DNA of 12,755 nucleotides from Planctomycetaceae bacterium. Lineage in GTDB: Bacteria > Planctomycetota > Planctomycetia > Pirellulales > Thermoguttaceae. Of this stretch, positions 1 through 7,033 are shown piece after piece. The position numbers were made by a program, and so were the translations under genes. The notes beneath the pieces are model-generated. The model saw only the letters and a program-made list of their open reading frames with translations. It did not search any database and was not told where the DNA came from. Position 1 is the first letter of the stretch. Each line of letters starts with the position of its first letter. The DNA lies in the NCBI GenBank assembly GCA_031259095.1, contig JAIRLW010000106.1, forward strand, positions 1-12,755, written 5' to 3'.

Positions 1-17
1 CCCCCAACCAACCCAAC

Positions 18-139
18 GCCCTGAAAGGGCAACGGAATAGTTGATAGTGGAGAGTTGATAGTGGAGAGTTACGCAAGCGGAATTTTTACTATCCACTATC
101 CACTTTCAACTATCAACTATTATATCGCCCTTTCAGGGC
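18..139. repeat. Compound inverted repeat built from 7-bp tandem units
   Basis: The element is bounded by GCCCTGAAAGGGC (18-30) and its reverse complement GCCCTTTCAGGGC (127-139). Inside, the left arm (36-70) holds two perfect tandem copies of the 14-mer GTTGATAGTGGAGA (40-53, 54-67). The right arm (88-121) is a run of 7-mers of the form ACTATCC/ACTATCA. The arms are imperfect reverse complements separated by about 17 bases, so the whole could extrude as a cruciform or fold as a long RNA hairpin. No coding potential is seen. The right boundary palindrome is shared with the next repeat element. The heptamer arrangement resembles short tandemly repeated sequences known from other bacteria; that comparison is from memory and was not searched. 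Confidence 0.8.
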
Positions 140-205
140 TTGGTGTTGCGATGACTTTAACCTACCCCGTTGGGGTAGGCTATAATCCGACTGCCCTTTC
201 AGGGC
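127..205. repeat. 79-bp three-palindrome element, copy 1
   Basis: The element begins and ends with the same 13-bp palindrome, GCCCTTTCAGGGC (127-139 and 193-205). A central palindrome CCTACCCCGTTGGGGTAGG (161-179) is followed by the conserved string GGCTATAATCCGA (178-190). A second copy with exactly the same length and internal spacing lies at 4673-4751. The central stem differs between copies but stays base-paired, which suggests that structure is conserved. It is probably a dispersed REP/MITE-like element. The embedded TATAAT could look like a -10 box, but no -35 element stands at the right distance. Confidence 0.8.
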
Positions 206-211
206 GGCGTC

Positions 212-279
212 TTTGTCCCTAAAGTCCTTTTTTGAGAGACTTTAGAGACTAAAGGAACATTAGGGACATGAGGGACAAA
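212..279. repeat. GTCCCT-type long hairpin, copy 1
   Basis: TTTGTCCCT (212-220) is the reverse complement of AGGGACAAA (271-279). Inside, AAAGTC (221-226) pairs with GACTTT (238-243), and the right arm repeats AGGGACATG-like units. The same arrangement, with an ATTTGTCCC end and several GTCCC units, recurs at 3798-3915 after the second gene. Copy 1 lies about 185 bp before the peptidase start. It is probably a dispersed intergenic repeat; a terminator for a gene left of the window is an alternative. Confidence 0.65.
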
Positions 280-448
280 TGATTTTTCATAAAACGTTGT
301 GGTTAAAAAACGAATTTTTAGAGATTTCCTAACAATGTTTTTGAAATTTTTTTGCTGAATTTTTCAAAAATTGGGGTTTCTTGAAATAACAAATTGGTGT
401 AAACTGCTCCCTCTTGAAAATAATAATTCATTAAAACACCTTACACAT

Positions 449-454
449 GGAGGG
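449..454 (+). promoter_or_regulatory. Ribosome binding site choosing the peptidase start
   Basis: GGAGGG lies 9 bases before the ATG at 464. It decides the start: the reading frame is open from 371, but the first 31 codons there begin with TTG, lack a ribosome site and carry no recognisable signal. Starting at 464 puts a hydrophobic signal sequence at the N-terminus. Confidence 0.75.
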
Positions 455-463
455 ATTTCGAGC

Positions 464-1597
464 ATGGACGCTCGGTTTTTTTCTTACATTTTTCAGCGTA
501 GTTGTGTGTTTGCCCCGATACTGGCGTTTTTGTTCCTGACAACAGGCGCGCAATACGAAACCGCTAATTTCACCGTCGATAACGCCCCAACATTGAAATT
601 GGCTCAGGAATTTTGTCAAACCGCTGAACGTTACCGTTCTGAGTTGGCGGTTCTCTGGCTCGGCGAAGTATTACCCGATTGGGCGACAAAATGCGCGGTC
701 ACCGTTCATGTCGGAAATCATCTCGGCGCTGGAGGCGTTACCTCGTTTATGTGCGACAATGGCGAAGTTTATGGTTGGGAAATGGAAATTCAAGGTTCCG
801 CAAAACGTATTCTCGATTCCGTCTTGCCGCACGAAATTACTCACACCATTCTCGCAACCCATTTTCGAAAACCATTACCGCGCTGGCTCGACGAAGGAGC
901 GGCAACTTCGATGGAACATCACACCGAAAAAGAAAATTATCGACGTATGCTGTTGAACTTTTTAAGTGAAGATGTTCGTAAAGGTTTGCCATTCAAGCGA
1001 ATGGTTGCACTCAAAGAATATCCCGCCGATCCGATGCCGTTTTACGCTCAAGGTTTTTCTGTGGTCGAATACTTACTCACGTTGGGGCAGGAAATTGACT
1101 CGTTGGAACATCGCCGCCTTCTGCATTTTGCCAAAGCAGGAATGGAGTCAAACAATTGGCAGGAAGCCTTACAAAAATATTACAATATCGACAGTCTGGG
1201 AACATTGCAACTCAATTGGGTGCAATGGGTTAACGCCGGTTTCACCATCGAGAAAAATTTACCGGCTGCGGCGGAAGCGAATGAGTGGGAACCGAAAAGC
1301 GTGCCGATAAACCAATCAATCATGTTGGTCAGCGCAAAACCCGCGCCTACGCTGGAAAAATATGGGAAATCAGTTTATGAAAAAACAGTCGGAAAAACGA
1401 CGGAAAAAACGGTTCAACCAATTCCGACAAGAATTGAAAACATACCGTTTCCGGTCATTCCAATTCCCAATTCGTTGACAACAACGCAAACCAATAACCT
1501 TGTTCCGGCAAATCATCTTCCAGAAAATCAACAGACCATTTTCGACCCAAACGAACCAATCCGAATGGACGCGGTAATGCATCCGGTCAGGCGTTGA
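464..1597 (+). CDS. Secreted HExxH zinc metallopeptidase (gluzincin, MA-clan type)
   Basis: A protein of 377 aa, likely exported and acting outside the cytoplasmic membrane. A signal-peptide-like stretch occupies about residues 13-28 (FAPILAFLFLTTGA). The core carries HEITH at residues 123-127 and, 17 residues later, RWLDEGAA with Glu144. This is the HExxH...E arrangement of gluzincin peptidases, in which two His and the distal Glu bind zinc and the Glu of HExxH is catalytic. The sequence before the motif (VTVHVG...GGVTSF) resembles planctomycete peptidase-MA-like proteins often called hypothetical. The C-terminal 80 residues are rich in Pro, Thr and Asn and look disordered. The next gene on the same strand starts 127 bp later, so co-transcription is possible but not shown. 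The substrate is unknown. The motif assignment is firm; actual peptidase activity is inferred. Confidence 0.8.
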   Translation: MDARFFSYIFQRSCVFAPILAFLFLTTGAQYETANFTVDNAPTLKLAQEFCQTAERYRSELAVLWLGEVLPDWATKCAVTVHVGNHLGAGGVTSFMCDNGEVYGWEMEIQGSAKRILDSVLPHEITHTILATHFRKPLPRWLDEGAATSMEHHTEKENYRRMLLNFLSEDVRKGLPFKRMVALKEYPADPMPFYAQGFSVVEYLLTLGQEIDSLEHRRLLHFAKAGMESNNWQEALQKYYNIDSLGTLQLNWVQWVNAGFTIEKNLPAAAEANEWEPKSVPINQSIMLVSAKPAPTLEKYGKSVYEKTVGKTTEKTVQPIPTRIENIPFPVIPIPNSLTTTQTNNLVPANHLPENQQTIFDPNEPIRMDAVMHPVRR

Positions 1598-1724
1598 ATT
1601 GGTTTCATTTTTTACCTAGAGAACACGGAGAGGGAAAAAACGGGTTTTTAGAAGTTGCCAACAAAGATTTTAAGTTTTTAATCTTTTAATTCATGAACAA
1701 TTTTTTATATTTTGGAGTACAAAA

Positions 1725-3767
1725 ATGATTATCCGTTGGTCGCGCATTATTCCGCGATTGGTTATTCTCGTTTTGATTATTGTCCTCGTTTGGCTGGGGC
1801 AGAACGAACTAATCCGTTGGCAACTCCGCTCCAATATCCAACGTCAAACCGGTGCGGCAGCCGAAATTGGTTCTGTTCGGATGGATTGGCAAAACGGTAA
1901 TATCATGATCAGTAACATTCGTCTTTTTGATCCCAAGTCGCCGAATCGTGAATTATTTCGTGCGGAAAAAATTCTTGCTCAAGGCAGTTACGATGATCTT
2001 TTGCATCGATATTTTCAATTGACCGAACTGAAAGCGGAAGGTATTCAGATTGTGATTGACGGAGCGGACGGACAGGAATTGATTCCGAACCGGTTGTGGG
2101 GCAAGTTGAAAGATCAGATTCCCAAAGAATTAAAATCAATCGGCGATCTCGATTGGTCGGCATTTCTGACCGAAAAACCGGAAGACGCGGCGAAAAAATT
2201 GCTGCAACAATTAGAAACATCGCAACTGCTTGCCGATTTGAAACAACGTTTGCCCAACGAAGCGGAACATTTTGAAGTTGCCGCCCATCTTATTAAACAA
2301 CGGTTTCAACATATTCAGGGATTAGCGGAAAACGCGAAAAAGACCAACGATCCGCTCCAATGGATCAACGAACTTCTCCAAGAGTTGGAAACAACCGATC
2401 TCAATATCCGGCAATTACTGGAACATATTACAAAATTTAAATCGTCGGCGCAAGGCGATTATCAATCGCTGGTCAGCGCCGTTCAGCGCGACCGTAACAA
2501 AATCAAAAGTCTGCAAGTTCCAAACATTAACGCCGAACAACTTTCAGAATCATTAATTGGTGCGGAAATTAAAGAACAGTGGGAAAAAACTGTTACGTGG
2601 GGTAATTGGGCGAGGTCGTTATTGGTTCCGGTGGAGACGGGAGACAAGACTGTTTCGATTTACGATCACTTTGGTATAACGCCGCCGAAACAGTTTCGCG
2701 GTGAAAATATTCATCTGACCGCGTTAGATACGCGTCCTGAACTTCTTATTGAAACAACCAATTTGACCGGACAGGTTCTTTTCGGCACGCTTCCGGTTTA
2801 TTTCAACGGAACCGTCAAAAATTTAGCGCAACCGGCAACACTTGGTTTTTCGCCGACAGTTGCGCAATTTTGTTTTTCCGGTTCAGGAATTCCAATGTCG
2901 CCCATTTGTCCGGACAATAATAATGTTATAGAAGACCAGATTCCGGCGGCGGTCAATCCTGATTTGGTTCCAAATATTTACGTAACACTTCAGATTGACC
3001 GGATCGGAGAAAACAACGAGGATCAAATGATTGTTTGTTGTCCGAGGTACCAATTACCGGAACGGATTTTAGGCAATTCGGAAAAACTGGCGATTAACGT
3101 TTCGCCGGGAACTTCCAGATTGGACGGCGTATTGTTGTTACGCGGCGAAACGGTTTCAGGAGAAATCCGAATGACTCAGTCCCATATCCGGCTTTCTGCG
3201 ATTTTGCCCGCAAAACAGCAATATAGGGAATTACAACAGATTCTGCAACAATTACTCGATTCAGTGGACATGCTCACGGCAAACATTCTCGTGAGCGGAA
3301 CACGATCTGAACCTATTTATGTTTTCAAAAGTAATCTTACGGAGGTGATTCGTCCGCGAATGGAATTGATTCTTCAAAAGCGATGGGAATTACTGTGCCG
3401 GAATGCGGAACAACTTGTACTTGACGAAGCCAATCAGGGAAGAGACACATTAAACGCGATGTTACAAGAAAAACTTGACCCGATGATGAAGGAAATCGAT
3501 ACCTCGCGGACACAATGGGAACAACGGATTGCGCAACTTTCCGGTGTTCCCATCGACCAGTTGGTTCAATCGCAACTTTCCAAACTTTCACCGAAAGATC
3601 AACAACGGCTTAATAATTTTCTGAAATCGCCGGCGATTCAGTCGTTGCTTCAAAACCGTCCGCCGGAACAAATTCCGCAACAACAAATTGATCCGCTCAT
3701 CCAACGCGGCGTCGATAAGTTACAAGAAAAAATACCCGGACTACTCGAACAATTACGGAAAAAATAA
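1725..3767 (+). CDS. Membrane-anchored TIGR03545/AsmA-like protein
   Basis: A protein of 680 aa starting at an ATG with GGAG (1714-1717) 7 bases upstream. One N-terminal transmembrane helix (about residues 8-26, following MIIRWSR) suggests an inner-membrane anchor with the bulk in the periplasm. Residues about 40-95 (TGAAAEIGSVRMDW..IMISNIRLFDP) have the beta-rich 'derived from membrane-adjacent lipoprotein' look of AsmA/TIGR03545 proteins. A long Glu/Gln/Lys/Leu helical region follows (about 140-300), then a beta-rich second part, and a C-terminal Gln/Leu-rich helix ending LLEQLRKK. The length is somewhat greater than I would expect for TIGR03545 members. Family members have been linked to envelope or lipid transport, but the role here is unknown. 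The family call is from sequence resemblance, not a search. Confidence 0.65.
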   Translation: MIIRWSRIIPRLVILVLIIVLVWLGQNELIRWQLRSNIQRQTGAAAEIGSVRMDWQNGNIMISNIRLFDPKSPNRELFRAEKILAQGSYDDLLHRYFQLTELKAEGIQIVIDGADGQELIPNRLWGKLKDQIPKELKSIGDLDWSAFLTEKPEDAAKKLLQQLETSQLLADLKQRLPNEAEHFEVAAHLIKQRFQHIQGLAENAKKTNDPLQWINELLQELETTDLNIRQLLEHITKFKSSAQGDYQSLVSAVQRDRNKIKSLQVPNINAEQLSESLIGAEIKEQWEKTVTWGNWARSLLVPVETGDKTVSIYDHFGITPPKQFRGENIHLTALDTRPELLIETTNLTGQVLFGTLPVYFNGTVKNLAQPATLGFSPTVAQFCFSGSGIPMSPICPDNNNVIEDQIPAAVNPDLVPNIYVTLQIDRIGENNEDQMIVCCPRYQLPERILGNSEKLAINVSPGTSRLDGVLLLRGETVSGEIRMTQSHIRLSAILPAKQQYRELQQILQQLLDSVDMLTANILVSGTRSEPIYVFKSNLTEVIRPRMELILQKRWELLCRNAEQLVLDEANQGRDTLNAMLQEKLDPMMKEIDTSRTQWEQRIAQLSGVPIDQLVQSQLSKLSPKDQQRLNNFLKSPAIQSLLQNRPPEQIPQQQIDPLIQRGVDKLQEKIPGLLEQLRKK

Positions 3768-3797
3768 TCCACCGATGACGACGATTTTTGCCGATTA

Positions 3798-3915
3798 TTT
3801 GTCCCAATTAGTCCCAATTTGTCTCTAATGTCCCTTCTGTAATGTGTCCCTTCTGTAATGTCCCTTCTGTCCCTAAAATGGCGATTAAGAGACAATAGGG
3901 AACAAAGGGAACAAA
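3798..3915. repeat. GTCCC-type long hairpin, copy 2, with tandem repeats
   Basis: The left arm (3798-3825) contains two tandem 10-mers GTCCCAATTA/GTCCCAATTT, then GTCTC. The right arm (3889-3915) reads GAGACAATAGGGAACA and onward, and pairs with it over nearly its whole length. Between the arms sit three copies of AATGTCCCTTCTGT (3827-3840, 3841-3856 with a 2-base insertion, 3857-3870). It starts about 30 bp after the stop of the TIGR03545-like gene and could act as an mRNA 3'-end structure. No T-run follows, so a classical terminator is unlikely. Confidence 0.75.
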
Positions 3916-3976
3916 TGAGTTTCAAATTAAAAGTAATCTATCAGTGAATATTTGTATTTCCATTTTAACCCTGCTA

Positions 3977-4374
3977 GAGCGTGTTAGGAATTGATCTGGA
4001 CAATCATGGTGAAATTGGGTCAATTTCCGAATCGTTTTTCTGATTTTACCATTGTCCTGGAGGAATTTATGATCCAGGCTTATTCTGTCGATTGGCATGA
4101 ACGCGTCTTGAAAGATATTGACGCCGGTATGTCCGCGAGGGAAGTATCACGAAAATATTCCTTGCGCGTCTCTTGGGTTTACTCCCTTAACAACCAGTAT
4201 CAAGCAACCGATTCTCTCGAACCTAAAAAATACATCCCGGGACGTCAAAAGAATCTCATTCCGTACGAAAAAGGAGTCTGTCGGATCATTGCGGAACGTC
4301 CTGACGCCACGTTGATCGAGTCGGCTGAGTTATTGTCCCAATATATTCCTGTTAGTAATGGCGATGGTCTGTGA
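3977..4374 (+). mobile_element. Truncated IS630-type insertion sequence (left part only)
   Basis: A TA dinucleotide (3975-3976), the target preferred by IS630/Tc1-type elements, is followed by GAGCGTGTTAGGAATT (3977-3992). I read this as a possible left terminal repeat. The start of a transposase gene follows with its own ribosome site. No reverse complement of the putative end and no catalytic part of the transposase is found to the right, so the element has lost most of its length. The terminal-repeat reading is inference; the transposase fragment is the stronger evidence. Confidence 0.5.
4069..4374 (+). pseudogene. IS630-family transposase N-terminal fragment
   Basis: A fragment of 101 aa starting at ATG 4069 after a strong GGAGG (4059-4063). 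The frame is open from 3991, but the ribosome site favours 4069. Residues about 8-45 (WHERVLKDIDAGMSAREVSRKYSLRVSWVYSL) form the helix-turn-helix typical of IS630-family transposases. The following stretch (PGRQKNLIPYEKGVCRIIAERPDATLIE) matches the second HTH-like linker region of that family. The frame ends at about 100 residues, where a full enzyme would be about 300-350 aa, so the DDE catalytic domain is missing. The last residues (QYIPVSNGDGL) probably come from sequence past the deletion junction. It would bind DNA at best and cannot transpose by itself. Confidence 0.75.
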
Positions 4375-4672
4375 ATTTTTGCACTACTTGAACATCACCA
4401 GAAAAAAAAATGATTATAATATAACATACAAGGGGTAATACTGCTTGCGCTTGCAAATAGAAGGCAGGCGACCTTTTGCTAAAAGGCTTTCACCTACGGT
4501 CGCGCGGCGGTAGCCGGCTTGACTCTGTGAACGGCAGGAAATCGGAACGCAAAACGGCAAGTAACAAATAATAAAAACATAGCCATGAAAGGGCGGCAAG
4601 AAAGGAATATTCTGTTTCTCGCATTGACTCCACAAAAAATAATCAACCGTTTTACATAATACAATATCCGTC
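4375..4672. other. Non-coding stretch with a GC-rich foldable patch
   Basis: No convincing gene is seen. The left edge is AT-rich. From about 4441 to 4560 the composition becomes GC-rich relative to the surroundings and contains nested inverted repeats: CCTTTTGCTAAAAGG (4472-4486) inside GCGACC (4468-4473)/GGTCGC (4498-4503), followed by a CCTACGG...CGGTAG pairing. It could be part of a larger dispersed repeat ending with the 79-bp element at 4673, or a structured RNA. An open frame on the minus strand crosses it but runs through the palindromes and has no gene-like features. Confidence 0.5.
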
Positions 4673-4751
4673 GCCCTTTTAGGGCTTTGACTGTTACAGG
4701 TTTTTATCCGCCCCATTGGGGCGGGCTATAATCCGATTGCCCTTTCAGGGC
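4673..4751. repeat. 79-bp three-palindrome element, copy 2
   Basis: Flanking palindromes are GCCCTTTTAGGGC (4673-4685, one base different from copy 1) and GCCCTTTCAGGGC (4739-4751). The central stem CCGCCCC/GGGGCGG (4708-4714, 4718-4724) replaces CCTACCCC/GGGGTAGG of copy 1 with base pairing kept. GGCTATAATCCGA (4724-4736) is identical and sits at the same offset as in copy 1 (127-205). The left spacer differs. It ends 116 bp before the micro-ORF at 4868. Confidence 0.85.
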
Positions 4752-4867
4752 GTAAAGAAAATATCGTTTCATATTACTTGAACGATTATAAAATAGACTG
4801 TTACTTTGTTTTTGTGTTTCTGTTTTTACTTAATTTAACTCATTGAATTGAGAAAGGAAAATTTGAC

Positions 4868-5062
4868 ATGTCGAAAAAATGTTCAAAAATGTTGTTGGTT
4901 TTACTGTTTTTCGTATTAACAATTTCGGTTGTAATTGCGGAAAAAACGAAATATATCATTACAAAATTTGTCCTTGTGATACTTTCGATAGTCGTCATTT
5001 TGTGGTTTGTATCGTGTATGGAATTTTTTACTGCAAGAGTTATAATTCCGTTTGCGTCCTAA
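4868..5062 (+). CDS. Small two-helix membrane protein upstream of histidine kinase
   Basis: A protein of 64 aa starting at ATG 4868; AAAGGA lies about 10 bases upstream. Two hydrophobic segments, about residues 8-24 (MLLVLLFFVLTISVVIA) and 32-50 (TKFVLVILSIVVILWFVSC), are separated by a short charged loop (EKTKY). The first could alternatively be a signal peptide cleaved after VIA. It ends 35 bp before the kinase start on the same strand, so the two may be co-expressed, and it could be a membrane partner or regulator of the sensor. No family is recognised. The competing frame across the same bases is Cys-rich and lacks features, so I take this one as real. Confidence 0.55.
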   Translation: MSKKCSKMLLVLLFFVLTISVVIAEKTKYIITKFVLVILSIVVILWFVSCMEFFTARVIIPFAS

Positions 5063-5097
5063 ATTTCAAATCCCCAAACCACAAATTCCTAATCAAA

Positions 5098-6678
5098 ATG
5101 ACCAAGCGGCGTTCTATCCGTTTTACAATGTGGACGGCATTGACATTGCTGTTTCTATTAGTATTCCTGTCGGCTCTTGCGGGGCATTACGCGGTGAGTT
5201 TGTACAAAAAACAAGTTCGTGATATTGCATGGCGTGCTAAGGTTCTTCCGGTTGCCGGAAAACTGAGTGGTTATGTTAGCGAGTTGCGAACCATTCTCAG
5301 TGAATTTCGCGGAATTCGTCAAACTCGTCTTCGGTTTTCGCCGTTGGATACGCAGAATGACCGACCAATTCTTGAAACAAAATTCCAAAAACCGTTGTTT
5401 GGTATTGAGCAGTCTTATCGGGAGTATCGGCAATTACTGAATGATCGTGTTACTGAAATTGGCGTTGAAGACGGTTTTAAGCAGGAATTTTCGACCGTCA
5501 ACGATATTCGTCGTTCAGTAGAAACGTTGAAACTTATTCTTTCACAAAATGAAAAAAACGAAAACCGGATAACAGACGCCACTCTTGAAGACATTGACGC
5601 TCAATTAACGAAACTCCAACAACTTGCGAATACCTTGCCGAATTATCTTCATGAGGAACTCAAGATTTATTCTCAGACCATGAAACAACGTGCGCGTTGG
5701 CTCAACGCGATTGCGATTATTTCAGTAACAGTTTCTGCCGTATTGACTTTTTTACTGATTCGGATTTCGTACATTTGGATATTTAAGCCGCTTGGTCAAC
5801 TGATTGAAGGTTCGCGTAAGGTGGTGGATGGAACGTTTCAATATCGTATTCGGTTACAATCTCAGGATGAGATGGCGGAGTTGGCGGAGGCGATGAACCG
5901 GATGACGCAACGGTTTGAAGATATTCGTGACGATCTTGATAATAAAGTTCGGGAACGATCTCGTGAATTGGTGCGAAGTGAACGGCTTGCGAGTGTCGGA
6001 TTTCTTGCTGCCGGAGTGGCGCATGAAATCAATAATCCGCTTATGGCAATTTCCACGTGCGCGGAATCGTTACAACGTCGAATTGTTTCGGTTTTAGCCC
6101 AAAACGGACGCGGTTCCGATGAAACAGAATATGTTAAACGTTATCTTAAAATGATTCAGGATGAAGCGTTCCGTTGCAAAGGAATTACGGAAAAATTATT
6201 AAGTTTTGCCCGCTCGGAACGTCAGGAACGTCAACGCACTGATTTTGTTTCAATTATTATGGATATTGTTGAGATTACTCGTCAACACGATGCGTTTAAG
6301 CAAAAAGAAATCCGGTTGGATTTACCGAAACAGTTTGAAATAACCGTTAATCCGCAGGAAATGAAACAAGTTGTTCTTAATCTTTTGACAAACGCTTTGC
6401 ATAGTACGAATGCGGACGGAATTGTAACAATAAAGTTGCGTAAGGAAAACGCTCATGCGTTGCTGACGGTTGAGGATAACGGAATTGGTATGGACGAATC
6501 GGTGTTGAAGAATATTTTTGAACCTTTTTTCACTCGCCGTGAACATGGTCAAGGTACAGGGTTGGGACTTTCCATTACTTACCGGATTATTGAAGATCAT
6601 CACGGACGTATTGAAGCGTACAGTAAAGGTTCCGGTTACGGTTCAACTTTTGTCGTTGAATTGCCGGTTGATGATTAA
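5098..6678 (+). CDS. Membrane sensor histidine kinase (orphan, HAMP-containing)
   Basis: A protein of 526 aa that autophosphorylates on His and passes the phosphate to an unidentified response regulator. Order: positively charged N-terminus (MTKRRSIRF), TM1 about residues 11-31, a mostly helical extracytoplasmic sensor region about 32-200, TM2 about 203-226, HAMP about 227-280, then HisKA with AGVAHEINNPL (phospho-acceptor His309). The ATPase domain has an N box with NLLTNALHS (Asn432), DNGIGM (Asp460), FEPFFTR and GTGLGL (486-491). All key residues are present, so it should be active. The architecture resembles NtrB/ZraS-type kinases. The frame is open back to 4879, but that extension is Cys-rich and overlaps the micro-ORF; the ATG at 5098 puts TM1 properly at the N-terminus, though it has no Shine-Dalgarno. 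No response regulator is adjacent. Confidence 0.92.
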   Translation: MTKRRSIRFTMWTALTLLFLLVFLSALAGHYAVSLYKKQVRDIAWRAKVLPVAGKLSGYVSELRTILSEFRGIRQTRLRFSPLDTQNDRPILETKFQKPLFGIEQSYREYRQLLNDRVTEIGVEDGFKQEFSTVNDIRRSVETLKLILSQNEKNENRITDATLEDIDAQLTKLQQLANTLPNYLHEELKIYSQTMKQRARWLNAIAIISVTVSAVLTFLLIRISYIWIFKPLGQLIEGSRKVVDGTFQYRIRLQSQDEMAELAEAMNRMTQRFEDIRDDLDNKVRERSRELVRSERLASVGFLAAGVAHEINNPLMAISTCAESLQRRIVSVLAQNGRGSDETEYVKRYLKMIQDEAFRCKGITEKLLSFARSERQERQRTDFVSIIMDIVEITRQHDAFKQKEIRLDLPKQFEITVNPQEMKQVVLNLLTNALHSTNADGIVTIKLRKENAHALLTVEDNGIGMDESVLKNIFEPFFTRREHGQGTGLGLSITYRIIEDHHGRIEAYSKGSGYGSTFVVELPVDD

Positions 6679-7033
6679 AATCAGCGGTATGATACAATAG
6701 ATGCCTTTACCTAGCATACTCAAATGTAACTGTCCATTTTCGTATCGATCATTCACAGGTAATTTTTTGAGTACCGTTTATTTTTTTCTTAGCCCCGCTA
6801 GCAATAAGTAACTTGAATCGCCTATTTACTTACTGTTGAGTTTATGAAAATAGACAATTACTACTCAATTAGACGCATCTTATCAACTTATTTTTGCGCG
6901 CTGCCTTAAGAACAATTCTGCAATTGGGTGTGTTTTCAAAAATGGTAATTTAGATAAAATAAGAATTTAATAAAATTTTGTAATCTGTTTTTAAAATTGT
7001 TCGGAAATTCACTATCTATCATTTTTATAAGCC
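6679..7033. other. AT-rich intergenic region, no feature seen
   Basis: About 355 bp between the kinase and the ABC ATPase. It is AT-rich, contains no open frame of interest, no clear terminator hairpin and no clear Shine-Dalgarno before the ATPase start at 7034. It presumably contains the ATPase promoter, but I cannot point to convincing -35/-10 boxes. Confidence 0.5.

Noticed and set aside
178..190. TATAAT inside the 79-bp element as a promoter
   Set aside because: It is conserved in both copies, but no -35-like hexamer lies at 16-18 bp in either copy, so I treat it as part of the repeat.
371..463. Upstream extension of the peptidase frame by 31 codons from a TTG
   Set aside because: No ribosome site for the TTG, no conserved content, and it would bury the signal peptide; GGAGGG before 464 decides the start.
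3801..3870. CRISPR-like tandem repeats
   Set aside because: Units are only 10-16 bp and directly adjacent, without unique spacers or cas genes.
4414..4716. Minus-strand 100-codon frame
   Set aside because: It runs through palindromic repeats, has no ribosome site or recognisable domain, and is best explained by repeat sequence staying open by chance.
4879..5097. Upstream extension of the histidine kinase frame by 73 codons
   Set aside because: Cys-rich, featureless sequence overlapping a more plausible hydrophobic micro-ORF; the kinase TM1 fits a start at 5098.
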